Positions 7,232 to 15,856 of a DNA stretch of 64,000 nt are shown piece by piece. Position 1 is the stretch's first letter, and every line of letters starts with the position of its first letter. A model generated the notes under the pieces. That model made no database searches, was not told where the DNA came from, and saw only the letters and a program-made list of their open reading frames with translations. The position numbers and the translations under genes were made by a program. Source of the DNA: Paenibacillus sp. BIC5C1 (GTDB lineage Bacteria > Bacillota > Bacilli > Paenibacillales > Paenibacillaceae); NCBI RefSeq assembly GCF_032399705.1, contig NZ_CP135922.1, positions 6,014,001-6,078,000 of the forward strand, in the 5' to 3' direction.

Positions 7232-10075
7232 TTACAAAAGTTCGTCTTGCTTAGGCAATCGAACCTTGAACGTGCTTCCTTTGTGAGGTGCGGATATAAA
7301 GGTAAGCGTTCCCTGGTGGTCCTCTACAATTTTGCGTGAAATGTAAAGTCCCAGTCCAGTCCCGCCAATCTGACGATGATCCGAATTGTCCACACGATAA
7401 AACTTCGTAAATAGCAGGTCCTGCACATTCTCTGGAATACCTATTCCATAATCACGTACATCGATGCATAACCATTCTTTTTCTTCCCACAGCGTAATAT
7501 CAATTCGGTCTGCTCCAGGTGAGTACTTGACTGCATTACCAACCAAATTATGCAGCAGCTGAACCATCCGGTTCTGGTCCGCATAAGCAAAAAAGTCTCC
7601 ATTAAACGCATGTACATAGATGCGCTGAATGGATTGCATATTCCATTGCTCAGCAACACCCTCAACCAACTCAAGCAAGGGTACATACGTCTTATGGTAG
7701 GTCATGCCTTCATTGTCCAGACGTTGAATATCAAGTACATCATCCAGCAGACTACTCAGCCGTGCACCTTCCGAAGAAATGGTTTCCATGAAGTCCTGAC
7801 GCTGTGAAGCGGGAAGATCATACATCATCATTAGTTCCACATAGCCCATAATGGTCGCTACAGGGGTACGAAGCTCATGGGACACCACGCTGATCAGTTC
7901 GTTTTTCATCCGATTCAGGCGTTCTTCCTCCGTACGATCACGGAACACCAGAAGAAATCCATGGTTTTTACCGGGAACATCCATTTGCTTCATGTATAGG
8001 GAAAATACACTCTTTTCCACATCATTGAATATAAATTCTGCTTCCACAAAGGCCAGTTCTCCGTTCAGAAAAGCACGAGTCTGCTCCACCAAATTGAAAT
8101 CAGCGGTTAACACAAGGGTATCAATGGCATTGGCTAAATCTACGATAGATCTGCCCGAAAAATCTCCGAGACCAAACATTTCTTCAATTCTTCTGTTAAC
8201 TATCGTGATGGTGCCGGAACGATCAGACATGACCAGTCCTTCCCGAACCGATTCAATGAAATGCTCGCTGATATCCCGCTGTTCCTGAATGGCAACTTTT
8301 TCATGAAACAACTCCGCATTCAGCTTCTCCAGAGCCAGCGCATGACGTACACGGTCTTCTTCAGCTCTTGTCCGCTCGGTAATATCCTTGATAAATAAGT
8401 TATACAGCATTTCGTTATTGCCCAGCTGAATTTCTACTATTTTGTACTCAATCGGAAAAACGGAACCATCCCGGCGAATACCTGAAATCTCTTCGACGAT
8501 GACATGCCGTTTCCCCCGGATATACTCACATTGGTTCAGCATTTCCTTGATTTCCATACAGCTCGCTCCCTGAAAAAGGGATGGGGCCTCTTTTTCTAAT
8601 ACAACCTCTTCCCGTTTCAATCCAAACATTCTTTCGGCTTCCGGATTAAACTCAATAATCAGTCCGTTTAAATCCACAGCAATAATGGCATCAATAGATG
8701 AATCTATGATTGCCCGTTTGATTTCTTCACTATTCTTCAGCTCTTTGGTTCGTTCTCTGACCCTATCTTCAAGCGTAAGCTTGTCCTGACGTATCTGCTC
8801 GAATTGTTCAAGGAGCACATCGGCCATTTTGCGCAAATTGCCAATTAGAATCTGCACTTCGGTAACGTGGCTGGTCGGCCAATCCATCTTACCATTACGA
8901 AATAATAGTCTGGGAAGGGAGCCTGTCATCCGTGTGAGGCGTTTCATTGGACTTACGACTTTCTTGCTAAGTGGAGCAGCCACAATCATGGATACCACGA
9001 AAATGATAAACAGAGATTGAAGCGTAGTCAGATAGATCGCCTCAATACGTTTGTAATAATTGGCTGAGTTGGTCTCAACAAAAACTCGATAAGGGGTACT
9101 CGTGGTCATATCTGCTTCATACATAAACGATGCCTGTTTCCAGTGAGTAAGCACATCACTATAATAAGCATCCCCAGAATGGAATAAGATACTGTTCTCC
9201 CCTGGCTTGAGAAAACGATATTTGTTGATATCCAGGTAACTTCCCTGCGGAAGCGTATCCAGTCCAGAAGCTACAACCTTATTATTTGGATCCAGAATGA
9301 TGACATTTACATCGAGCAGATGATGATAACGTTCCATGCTCTGGTGCATGTTCTCTTCGGTTAGATATTGATCATTTAAATCCTTGATAACGGCATTCGC
9401 AGCGTGTTTTAGATTAGATACAATGGAGTTATTGATCTGACCTAACTGTCTTCGACTGTCGGCCGATAATAGAACAAGAGAGACAACGACTACAAAGGAT
9501 ACGACGTATTTAAATGCAATTCGTGTGAGCGGAATGGTTCCTGTTCGTTTCGACTTCAACTCGCCATTTGTAATCCAGAAATCTACCACAATACCTGCGA
9601 TCAGCGCGTTAACCATACTGGTCACAGCGACATGCATGTAGGTATATTTTAATTCTTCAAGATTCATGCCCATAATGTATCCATAACAGGTCACTGGCAA
9701 TAACATCGCGACCCAGAATGCAGCATTGGCCTTCATGACACTTCCATTCTTCCATCGGATCTGCCATCCCAGCATCCAGATTAATTCAATAGTATGAGCG
9801 CCAATCATAAAAAAACTATTTGGGACTAGACCCGCGAATAACACACCCAAGGTACAGATTGCTATCAAAGTAGTGAATCCGTATATGGCTCCATGTAAGC
9901 GCAAGGCAATAAAAGTTGCTGCTGTGCCGAACAACAGCTGTACCCCGTAAAAAAGAGTCAACGGAAAGATCGTTCCCAACGTACCCAGGATAATAAGTAT
10001 AGCCGTACCCAACCACGGAATACGGAGTTTGATTACTATCCACTCCAACACCTTATTTACCCTTATGTAGTCCAT
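7232..10075 (-). CDS. membrane sensor histidine kinase with two PAS domains
   Basis: 947 residues. Residues about 20-190 form an N-terminal membrane block of several helices, followed by another helix (about 200), an extracytoplasmic region to about 345, and a further helix (LQSLFIIFVVSMIVAA). Then come a HAMP-like linker, a coiled coil (QIRQDKLTLEDRVRERTKELKNSEE), two PAS-like domains (about 465-590 and 615-720), HisKA with SHELRT (His733) and HATPase_c with N box NLVGNAVKYSP, DYGIGIP and GGTGLGL. It senses an unknown signal and presumably phosphorylates the divergent response regulator at 10420. ATG 10075 lies nine nt after AAGGA. An upstream 19-codon ORF with a stronger ribosome-binding site overlaps this start. 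Confidence 0.92.
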   Translation of the reverse strand: MDYIRVNKVLEWIVIKLRIPWLGTAILIILGTLGTIFPLTLFYGVQLLFGTAATFIALRLHGAIYGFTTLIAICTLGVLFAGLVPNSFFMIGAHTIELIWMLGWQIRWKNGSVMKANAAFWVAMLLPVTCYGYIMGMNLEELKYTYMHVAVTSMVNALIAGIVVDFWITNGELKSKRTGTIPLTRIAFKYVVSFVVVVSLVLLSADSRRQLGQINNSIVSNLKHAANAVIKDLNDQYLTEENMHQSMERYHHLLDVNVIILDPNNKVVASGLDTLPQGSYLDINKYRFLKPGENSILFHSGDAYYSDVLTHWKQASFMYEADMTTSTPYRVFVETNSANYYKRIEAIYLTTLQSLFIIFVVSMIVAAPLSKKVVSPMKRLTRMTGSLPRLLFRNGKMDWPTSHVTEVQILIGNLRKMADVLLEQFEQIRQDKLTLEDRVRERTKELKNSEEIKRAIIDSSIDAIIAVDLNGLIIEFNPEAERMFGLKREEVVLEKEAPSLFQGASCMEIKEMLNQCEYIRGKRHVIVEEISGIRRDGSVFPIEYKIVEIQLGNNEMLYNLFIKDITERTRAEEDRVRHALALEKLNAELFHEKVAIQEQRDISEHFIESVREGLVMSDRSGTITIVNRRIEEMFGLGDFSGRSIVDLANAIDTLVLTADFNLVEQTRAFLNGELAFVEAEFIFNDVEKSVFSLYMKQMDVPGKNHGFLLVFRDRTEEERLNRMKNELISVVSHELRTPVATIMGYVELMMMYDLPASQRQDFMETISSEGARLSSLLDDVLDIQRLDNEGMTYHKTYVPLLELVEGVAEQWNMQSIQRIYVHAFNGDFFAYADQNRMVQLLHNLVGNAVKYSPGADRIDITLWEEKEWLCIDVRDYGIGIPENVQDLLFTKFYRVDNSDHRQIGGTGLGLYISRKIVEDHQGTLTFISAPHKGSTFKVRLPKQDELL

Positions 10076-10122
10076 AGGCAGCCGTCCTTATGATTAATTT
10101 CTACGTTTGCATTCAACAACAA
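10063..10122 (-). CDS. possible 19-codon leader ORF overlapping the histidine kinase start
   Basis: TTG 10120..10122 lies exactly seven nt after a full AGGAGGT (10130..10136), the best ribosome-binding site in the neighbourhood. It reads 19 codons (MLLNANVEINHKDGCLWTT) to a TAA at 10063, which is 10 nt inside the kinase gene in another frame. The arrangement suggests translational coupling: ribosomes ending here can restart at the kinase ATG, whose own AAGGA lies inside the leader. It may be coincidental, since nothing in the peptide is recognisable. Confidence 0.4.
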   Translation of the reverse strand: MLLNANVEINHKDGCLWTT

Positions 10123-10419
10123 CGTTGGTACCTCCTATGGATTAAAGCTCGTAAGAGTTACTTTATTTCCCTCAAACCGTTCTGATACATTATACTGTAA
10201 TTAATACTCAATGTAGCTTTGGGAAATTTTGAATGATCGGCAAATGCTCTTCATTCATGGTAAAATACTGAAGTTTGGCCTCAACTCTATAGAACTTTCT
10301 ACATATGCATCCTATATTCTGGAATACAAACATTAAAATTTTTGCAGCATTTCCATACAAATTACGCCATTTTTTTAGAAGTTTCTTAACAAATTCATTT
10401 CATCAGGAGTGTGACCTCA

Positions 10420-11118
10420 ATGTCTATCAAAGTTCTTCTTATAGAAGATGAGAAAAATCTGGCCGACATGATTGCTTTCTTTCTTGAGGAGGAGGGTTAC
10501 ATAACTGAACGGGTTCATCATGCACGCGAAGCACTTCAACTTTTTCCACGATTCCAGCCCGATATTGTAGTCACTGACTTGATGCTGCCTGAAACAGACG
10601 GTAATGATCTGGTTGATGCGTTTCGCCAGCACTCGACTGTACCCATATTGATGATCTCGGCCAGCACCATGCTGAATGATCGGCTCCGAGCATTACACAA
10701 TGGTGCAGATGATTTTCTTTGTAAACCCTTTAGTCTGAAAGAGCTTGATGCACGTATTAAGGCATTACTGCGCAGATCGGCTATATCTTACCCGGACAAG
10801 CCAATAAAAGAGGATAAACCGGCTGAAGTTGTCGGACATGTCAGTGTGAATGAGTACAGAAGAACTCTGTTTGTAGATGGCATTGAAATCGAGGTCACTC
10901 ATATTGAGTTTGAAATTATGAAGGAATTGTACCGAAATCCCGGCAAAGTGTTCACCCGCAATGAACTCATGGATCGAATTAAAGGCTCAGAACGAGCTTA
11001 TCTGGACCGCACAATTGATGTACACATCTCCAGTCTTCGCAAAAAAATTGAACCCGACCCCAAAAATCCAAGGTATATTAAGACGGTTTGGGGAACGGGA
11101 TATAAATACGTCATTTAA
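10420..11118 (+). CDS. OmpR/PhoB-family response regulator
   Basis: 232 residues. Receiver domain 1-120 has the acidic pair in LIEDEKN, phospho-acceptor Asp53 in VTDLMLPETDG, the ISAS switch Ser/Thr position and the conserved Lys in CKPFSLKEL. The C-terminal winged helix (about 135-232) has the OmpR pattern EIEVTHIEFEIMKELYRNPGKVFTRNELMDRI and ends with DVHISSLRKKIEPDP and TVWGTGYKY. It is a DNA-binding regulator, probably the partner of the divergent kinase. ATG 10420 is 10 nt after AGGAG; a GTG nine nt upstream is in frame but too close. About 300 nt separate it from the kinase ORFs; that gap holds the divergent promoters but no motif I can name. Confidence 0.93.
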   Translation: MSIKVLLIEDEKNLADMIAFFLEEEGYITERVHHAREALQLFPRFQPDIVVTDLMLPETDGNDLVDAFRQHSTVPILMISASTMLNDRLRALHNGADDFLCKPFSLKELDARIKALLRRSAISYPDKPIKEDKPAEVVGHVSVNEYRRTLFVDGIEIEVTHIEFEIMKELYRNPGKVFTRNELMDRIKGSERAYLDRTIDVHISSLRKKIEPDPKNPRYIKTVWGTGYKYVI

Positions 11119-11158
11119 TACACGCCGGAATGAAATAATGGCTCATGTCCTCTCTCTG

Positions 11159-11599
11159 TCATCGTCTCATCGACTGAGTTGAGGGCTGAGCTGTTTTTGT
11201 TTTGTATGCAAAAGAATGTAACCATTTTTGGATTTCCATGATCAGCCTATCTGGTTCTTTCTCGTGCCATAGGATCATCTTCATCAGACCTGTGCCCGTA
11301 ACAAGCTGCGAATGACGCTTGCGAATAAGGCATTGAAAATCCGTAATCACCAGTAATGGAATCTGAGGCATAAATGCCCGAATGGCATTTGATGCTGAAA
11401 CGGCTTGCCCGGCGTCCTGATAATCGACAATACAGCAGTGAGCTTTGCCCCATTCTCCCTCCCCCTTGCTATCCACTTTCTTTTCTTTGTTTACTGCGGA
11501 CTCCCTCTGCTCGTCTATTATCCACTCATTCAACAATTCAATCATATTGTCATAATCAATACCACGACTTCCGTCCGAAAGTACGGTAATGGGTTCCAT
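11159..11599 (-). CDS. degenerate receiver-like protein, unknown function
   Basis: 146 residues from ATG 11599 (MEPITVL), after a good GGAGG at eight nt. The middle reads like a response-regulator receiver: CCIVDYQDAGQAVSAS, then IRAFMPQIPLLVITDF, then KMILWHEKEPDRLIMEIQKWL. These line up with the phospho-Asp strand, the P-x-x-P-V/L strand, and the Lys-Pro loop followed by the last helix. The N-terminal acidic pair is not visible and an EGEWGKAH linker replaces it, so phosphorylation is doubtful. It is convergent with the response regulator at 10420..11118. The fold call is by eye. A stand-alone pseudo-receiver or anti-regulator is possible. Confidence 0.5.
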   Translation of the reverse strand: MEPITVLSDGSRGIDYDNMIELLNEWIIDEQRESAVNKEKKVDSKGEGEWGKAHCCIVDYQDAGQAVSASNAIRAFMPQIPLLVITDFQCLIRKRHSQLVTGTGLMKMILWHEKEPDRLIMEIQKWLHSFAYKTKTAQPSTQSMRR

Positions 11600-11824
11600 A
11601 GCAATAACCTCCAGTTCATTCTCTCTTCTTATTGTGCCAATCTTCATTTAAAAATGTTCATGAATGAACATAAAAGAAGTGTTAACTATCTTCGTACTTC
11701 TTCACAAACTGTGTAAGGTTCATTACCCATTTCGCAGTTTGCGGCAATTCATGTAAAATAGGGATATGCCCGTGTCCATTGCGGGAACTTTAAGAATGAA
11801 TCCGGTACAGGAGGTTATGAACCG

Positions 11825-12967
11825 ATGAATATTGTTTCCATTGAACCAACACCCAGTCCCAATACGATGATGCTGCATCTGGACGAACGTCTGGAGGACG
11901 GGATCCGCAGAACATATACACTGGATAACGAACGGTCTGCTCCGGCGTTTATTCGCCAGATGCTTCATATTCCCGGAGTAAAAAGTGTATTCCACACAAC
12001 CGACTTCGTAGCGCTCGATCGCAAGGGAAATGCGGATTGGTCCGTCATTCTTGGCGAAGTTCAAAGCCGTCTTGGCCAGCAGGGTATTGATCTGGACTGG
12101 ATTGAATCTGAAGATGCCTCTGGTGAACACTTCGGTGAAGCACAGGTATTCGTCCAATTCTTCAGAGGTGTGCCGATGCAAATTCGAGTCAAAGCCGGTG
12201 CCAAGGAAGAGCGGATTTCGCTCTCGGATCGGTTCGTCAAAGCCGTTACTGAAGTCGCCAGCGCTACGCTGATCAAGGAACGGAAACTGAGTGATTATGG
12301 CGTCCGCTACGGGGAATTGCCTGAAATCGCAAGAGAAGTTGAACAGGAGCTGGAAGCAGCATATCCGCCTGATCGTCTGGAACGCGTAATTCAACAAGCT
12401 ATTGAGCACGGCACCAATTCTGAAGAGTTCGTGGAACGTCGCCGTCAGCTGGATGGTGCCGAGCTTGAAGAGGCTCTGCATAATGAGGACTGGAATGTTC
12501 GCTACGCTGCATTTGATGGTATGGAGCCTACAGCGGAACGACTGCCACTCGTTGCCCATGCACTTCATGATAATAAAATGCAGATTCGCAGGCTGGCTGT
12601 TGTATATCTAGGTGATATCCGCACACCGGAAGCGATGGAACTGCTGTACGAAGCTCTGCAGGATAGTTCACCCGCTGTACGTCGGACTGCCGGAGATACC
12701 CTCTCCGATATCGGGGATCCTGCAGCAACTGTAGCCATGACAGCTACGTTATCCGATAAAAGCAAGCTTGTACGCTGGCGTGCAGCCCGCTTCTTGTACG
12801 AAGTGGGAACCGAAGAAGCTGAGCAAGCTCTGCGGAAGGCAGCCGAAGATCCTGAGTTTGAAGTCAGCCTGCAAGCCAAAATGGCACTGGAACGGATTGA
12901 ATCCGGGGAACAGGCAGCCGGAACCGTATGGCAGCAGATGGCTGGGCGTAACAAGACGTCGGAGTAG
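11825..12967 (+). CDS. cvfC: CvfC-family protein (Nfu N-terminal domain plus HEAT-like repeats)
   Basis: 380 residues. N-terminal about 90 residues (IEPTPSPNTMMLHLDERL...IPGVKSVFHTTDFVALDRKGNADWSVIL) match the Nfu/NifU N-terminal scaffold domain. Residues about 220-365 are helical HEAT-like repeats (NEDWNVRYAAFDGM, HDNKMQIRRLAVVYLGDI, DSSPAVRRTAGDTLSDIGD, DKSKLVRWRAARFLYEVG, DPEFEVSLQAKMALERI). This architecture is conserved virulence factor C, the S. aureus CvfC/B. subtilis YpgR type, whose biochemical role is unclear. It lacks the CxxC of true Nfu scaffolds, so iron-sulfur delivery is not implied. ATG 11825 follows AGGAGGT. No clear partner gene. Confidence 0.85.
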   Translation: MNIVSIEPTPSPNTMMLHLDERLEDGIRRTYTLDNERSAPAFIRQMLHIPGVKSVFHTTDFVALDRKGNADWSVILGEVQSRLGQQGIDLDWIESEDASGEHFGEAQVFVQFFRGVPMQIRVKAGAKEERISLSDRFVKAVTEVASATLIKERKLSDYGVRYGELPEIAREVEQELEAAYPPDRLERVIQQAIEHGTNSEEFVERRRQLDGAELEEALHNEDWNVRYAAFDGMEPTAERLPLVAHALHDNKMQIRRLAVVYLGDIRTPEAMELLYEALQDSSPAVRRTAGDTLSDIGDPAATVAMTATLSDKSKLVRWRAARFLYEVGTEEAEQALRKAAEDPEFEVSLQAKMALERIESGEQAAGTVWQQMAGRNKTSE

Positions 12968-12996
12968 TCCTTTCGATTCATATCCAACAATTGTTA

Positions 12997-13078
12997 TTGC
13001 ACTGGAATACCATGGGGGTTATACTGATTGTCTGTTTACTCAACAGAACATTGAGTGTTACGTTCTGTGATTTATAAT
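12997..13078 (+). promoter_or_regulatory. two tandem candidate sigma-A promoters for lysP, with an inverted repeat between them
   Basis: P1: TTGCAC (12997..13002), 17-nt spacer, TATACT (13020..13025). P2: TTGAGT (13051..13056), 16-nt spacer, TATAAT (13073..13078). P2 is the closer one and would start the RNA near 13085, just ahead of the riboswitch. ACAGAAC (13043..13049), 12 nt, GTTCTGT (13062..13068) is an inverted repeat overlapping P2 and could be an operator. Confidence 0.55.
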
Positions 13079-13103
13079 TTCATAGACAATAGATACACCT
13101 CAT

Positions 13104-13312
13104 CCATGATGATGAGGTAGAGGTCGCGGGTGCGATCAGTACGCTGAAGGAGGCGCTAAGGAGCCGCTTATGAATTCAGCCGAAAGGTGCACCCGCCGAA
13201 GCCCGCAGGACGGTTCCTTACGTTGTCCAGCGCGGCTGGGGCTGTTGCCGAAAGGTGCAGAACTGTCACAGATGCATGATGTGCCTTCCTAGGAGGGTAT
13301 GATTTCTTCTGT
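13104..13312 (+). ncRNA. lysine riboswitch (L box)
   Basis: The 5' part has GATGAGGTAGAGGTCGCGGG and ATCAGTA; the middle has AAGGAG and GCCGAAAGG followed by GCCGAAG; the 3' part has GGCTGGGG, GCCGAAAGG and AACTGTCACAG. This order of conserved blocks is that of the lysine riboswitch. It is followed by an intrinsic terminator and then by a lysine permease gene, which agrees. Lysine binding would favour the terminator. Boundaries are approximate because I could not fold P1 with certainty. Confidence 0.9.
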
Positions 13313-13359
13313 GTTGAGCTATCTTAAACATTTGGGACGAGGTGCGGACGATTGATAAT

Positions 13360-13400
13360 AAAGACCGCAGGCTAATGCCTGCGGTCTTTTGTGTTTTTTT
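13360..13400 (+). terminator. riboswitch-controlled intrinsic terminator
   Basis: AAGACCGCAGGC-TAAT-GCCTGCGGTCTTTT is a perfect 12-bp stem with T-rich tail, between the L box and lysP. Confidence 0.9.
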
Positions 13401-13445
13401 CCATTGTTCTGAACCCATTAGTACGCTGAAAGAAGGAGTGTTTCC

Positions 13446-14912
13446 ATGCAAGACTGCAACAACCAAACTACAACAGGACCTACCCTGAAAAAAGGACTAC
13501 GCGCACGGCATATGACCATGATTGCACTCGGTGGATCCATTGGTACTGGACTGTTCCTCGCAAGCGGAACCGCCATTTCCAATGCAGGCCCCGGCGGTGC
13601 ACTGATTGCTTATGCTGCCGTCGGCATTATGGTCTTCTTTCTAATGACCAGTCTCGGGGAACTGGCTACCTTCATGCCCGACTCCGGTTCATTCAATACG
13701 TATGCGGCCCGCTTCGTCGATCCGGCCCTTGGGTTCGCGATGGGTTGGAACTTCTGGTACAACTGGGCCGTCACCATTGCGGCAGAACTCGCTGCCGCAA
13801 CCGTACTCATCAAATACTGGTTCCCTGACAGTTCATCCATGTTGTGGAGTCTGTTGTTTCTCGTATTAATCTTTGCACTAAATGTGTTGTCCGTTAAAGG
13901 ATATGGAGAGTCGGAATACTGGTTCGCCATTATCAAAGTCGCTACAGTAATCATCTTCCTTACCGTTGGTGTGCTCATGATCTTCGGCATTATCGGTGGA
14001 GAAGCGGTAGGATTCAGCAACTTTACTGTTGGAGACGCACCATTCCATGGCGGATTCTTTGCGGTTCTCGGTGTATTTATGGCTGCAGGGTTCTCTTTCC
14101 AAGGAACGGAGCTCATTGGTGTCGCAGCCGGTGAGAGCGAAAATCCGCGTGAAAATGTCCCTCGTGCTATCCGGCAAGTGTTCTGGCGTATTCTGATCTT
14201 CTACATTCTGGCGATTACAGTCATCAGTCTGATCATTCCATATACACATCCGAATCTGCTTAAAGGTGATCTGAATAACATCGGAGTTAGTCCGTTCACT
14301 CTTGTCTTTGAAAAAGCGGGTCTGGCTATTGCTGCTTCCGTCATGAATGCTGTTATTTTGACCTCTGTACTGTCTGCCGGAAATTCAGGCATGTATGCTT
14401 CAAGTCGTGTCCTGTATGCTCTTGCCCGGGATGGCAAAGCGCCTCGCTTCCTCGGTCGGCTGAACAAAAAAGGCATTCCAATGAATGCCCTTCTCTTGAC
14501 CACAGCGGTGGGTATGCTTGCTTTTCTAGCCTCCCTTTTCGGTGATGGTATTGTGTACACCTGGCTTCTTAATGCATCTGGTATGTGTGGGTTTATCACC
14601 TGGCTCGGCATTGCCATCAGCCATTATCGCTTCCGCCGCGCGTATGTAGCCCAAGGTCGGGATTTAAACGATCTGCCCTACCGTGCACGCTGGTTCCCAT
14701 TTGGGCCGATCTTTGCTTTTGTGTTATGTATCATCGTCATTATTGGACAGAACTATCAGGCGTTTACGGGGGATCAAATTGATTGGAGCGGAGCCCTCGT
14801 CGCCTATTTAAGCGTTCCGCTGTTCCTGATCTTATGGCTGGGTTATAAATTTATTAAGAAAACAAAAGTTGTACCATTACAGGAATGTGATTTTACAACA
14901 TCACCAGATTAA
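13446..14912 (+). CDS. lysP: lysine permease, amino acid-polyamine-organocation family
   Basis: 488 residues with about 12 membrane helices. The start LKKGLRARHMTMIALGGSIGTGLFLASG is the hallmark of the AAT subfamily of APC transporters (LysP, GABA permease, histidine permease). VAAGESENPRENVPRAIRQVFWRI is the conserved loop. These are proton symporters for import. Specificity for lysine comes from the L box upstream, not from the protein alone. ATG 13446 lies downstream of GAAGGAG. Monocistronic and ended by the hairpin at 14962..15015. Confidence 0.93.
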   Translation: MQDCNNQTTTGPTLKKGLRARHMTMIALGGSIGTGLFLASGTAISNAGPGGALIAYAAVGIMVFFLMTSLGELATFMPDSGSFNTYAARFVDPALGFAMGWNFWYNWAVTIAAELAAATVLIKYWFPDSSSMLWSLLFLVLIFALNVLSVKGYGESEYWFAIIKVATVIIFLTVGVLMIFGIIGGEAVGFSNFTVGDAPFHGGFFAVLGVFMAAGFSFQGTELIGVAAGESENPRENVPRAIRQVFWRILIFYILAITVISLIIPYTHPNLLKGDLNNIGVSPFTLVFEKAGLAIAASVMNAVILTSVLSAGNSGMYASSRVLYALARDGKAPRFLGRLNKKGIPMNALLLTTAVGMLAFLASLFGDGIVYTWLLNASGMCGFITWLGIAISHYRFRRAYVAQGRDLNDLPYRARWFPFGPIFAFVLCIIVIIGQNYQAFTGDQIDWSGALVAYLSVPLFLILWLGYKFIKKTKVVPLQECDFTTSPD

Positions 14913-14961
14913 TTATGCCCAGATAATGATATCGATCAACATGGGGTTACTCCATGAAATC

Positions 14962-15015
14962 AAACAGGTAGCCTTCCTTCTTTCAACGAAAGAAAAGGCT
15001 GCCTGTTTGATTTGT
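14962..15015 (+). terminator. terminator of lysP
   Basis: AAACAGGTAGCCTTCCTTCTTT and AAAGAAAAGGCTGCCTGTTT form a long stem followed by GATTTG. Confidence 0.8.
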
Positions 15016-15086
15016 CCAGGTTTTGTATATGTCCCTATGTTTACAATAGAACAGTTAATCTATTTTGGGACAAAAGGGGTACACGT

Positions 15087-15734
15087 ATGATGAAATTCTT
15101 TTTTTCCATGCTTGTTGTTCTCGGGATCTTACTTCTTTTCTTGCCTCTTCTGCAAGAAAAGTATTTTGACTGGCAGCAAGCCAAAGTCATGGATGATCTG
15201 AAACAGCTACAACTCGACCTAACTAAAATCAATGATTCTTTTGAACAAGCAAGACTGGATCCCAACTCAATCGATGATGAGACCGAAGACAAAGAACAGG
15301 AAGGTTATCCCCATGCACTGGGGGTTATTACAATTGATGAGATTGATGTGCAACTGCCCATTCTGGAGGATGCAACCGAAAGCAATATGAAGGTTGCAGC
15401 AACGCATCTTGTGGAGACGGCCCGCATCGGAACTGAAGGAAATGCAGCGATAGCTGCCCATCGTGCTCACAAAAAAGGACGCCTGTTCAACCGAATGGGA
15501 GAATTGGAGATTGGTGATTGGATTAAAGTCACTCTGGCAGATCAGACCCATATCCAATATAAAGTGGATCAGATATCCGTTGTGGAGCCTACGGACTTGT
15601 CCGTACTTGAGGATCCACATCTGGGACAGGTGCTCACCTTGATTACCTGTGATCCATTAGTAAATCCAACGCATCGGCTGATTATAAGAGCCGTCCAAGT
15701 GACTTCAGAGGTTGCTCAGCGTGACCTGCCATAA
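15087..15734 (+). CDS. class D-type sortase
   Basis: 215 residues from ATG 15087, six nt after AAAGGGGT. One N-terminal membrane anchor (FFFSMLVVLGILLLFLP), an acidic stalk, then the sortase barrel. Catalytic residues are visible: His125 in AAIAAHRAHKKGRLF, Cys188 in TLITCDP, and Arg197 in HRLIIRA. The AAHR triad is slightly different from the usual AGHR. The enzyme cleaves a C-terminal sorting signal and joins the protein to cell wall. The convergent adhesin at 15857 ends with LPKTGEES, an evident substrate. The class D assignment rests on size and the TLITCDP context and is moderate. Confidence 0.88.
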   Translation: MMKFFFSMLVVLGILLLFLPLLQEKYFDWQQAKVMDDLKQLQLDLTKINDSFEQARLDPNSIDDETEDKEQEGYPHALGVITIDEIDVQLPILEDATESNMKVAATHLVETARIGTEGNAAIAAHRAHKKGRLFNRMGELEIGDWIKVTLADQTHIQYKVDQISVVEPTDLSVLEDPHLGQVLTLITCDPLVNPTHRLIIRAVQVTSEVAQRDLP

Positions 15735-15750
15735 ACATGCTGTAGAAACC

Positions 15751-15815
15751 AAAAACACCCCTGGCATGCGCGCGGTGATTCTGAATCTCCGAAGCGCTTA
15801 TGCTGGGGGTGTTTT
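15751..15815. terminator. bidirectional terminator between sortase and adhesin
   Basis: AAAAACACCCCTGGCATGCGC pairs with GCGCTTATGCTGGGGGTGTTTT with a central bulge, between convergent genes. Confidence 0.7.
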
Positions 15816-15856
15816 AGTGTAGATGTAAAGTCATGTCCGAGGTTACATGTTCCCGT

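Noticed and set aside
11723..12568. 281-codon minus-strand ORF opposite cvfC
   Set aside because: Antisense to a CvfC homologue with an AGGAGGT site and HEAT-like repeats; composition looks like a shadow.
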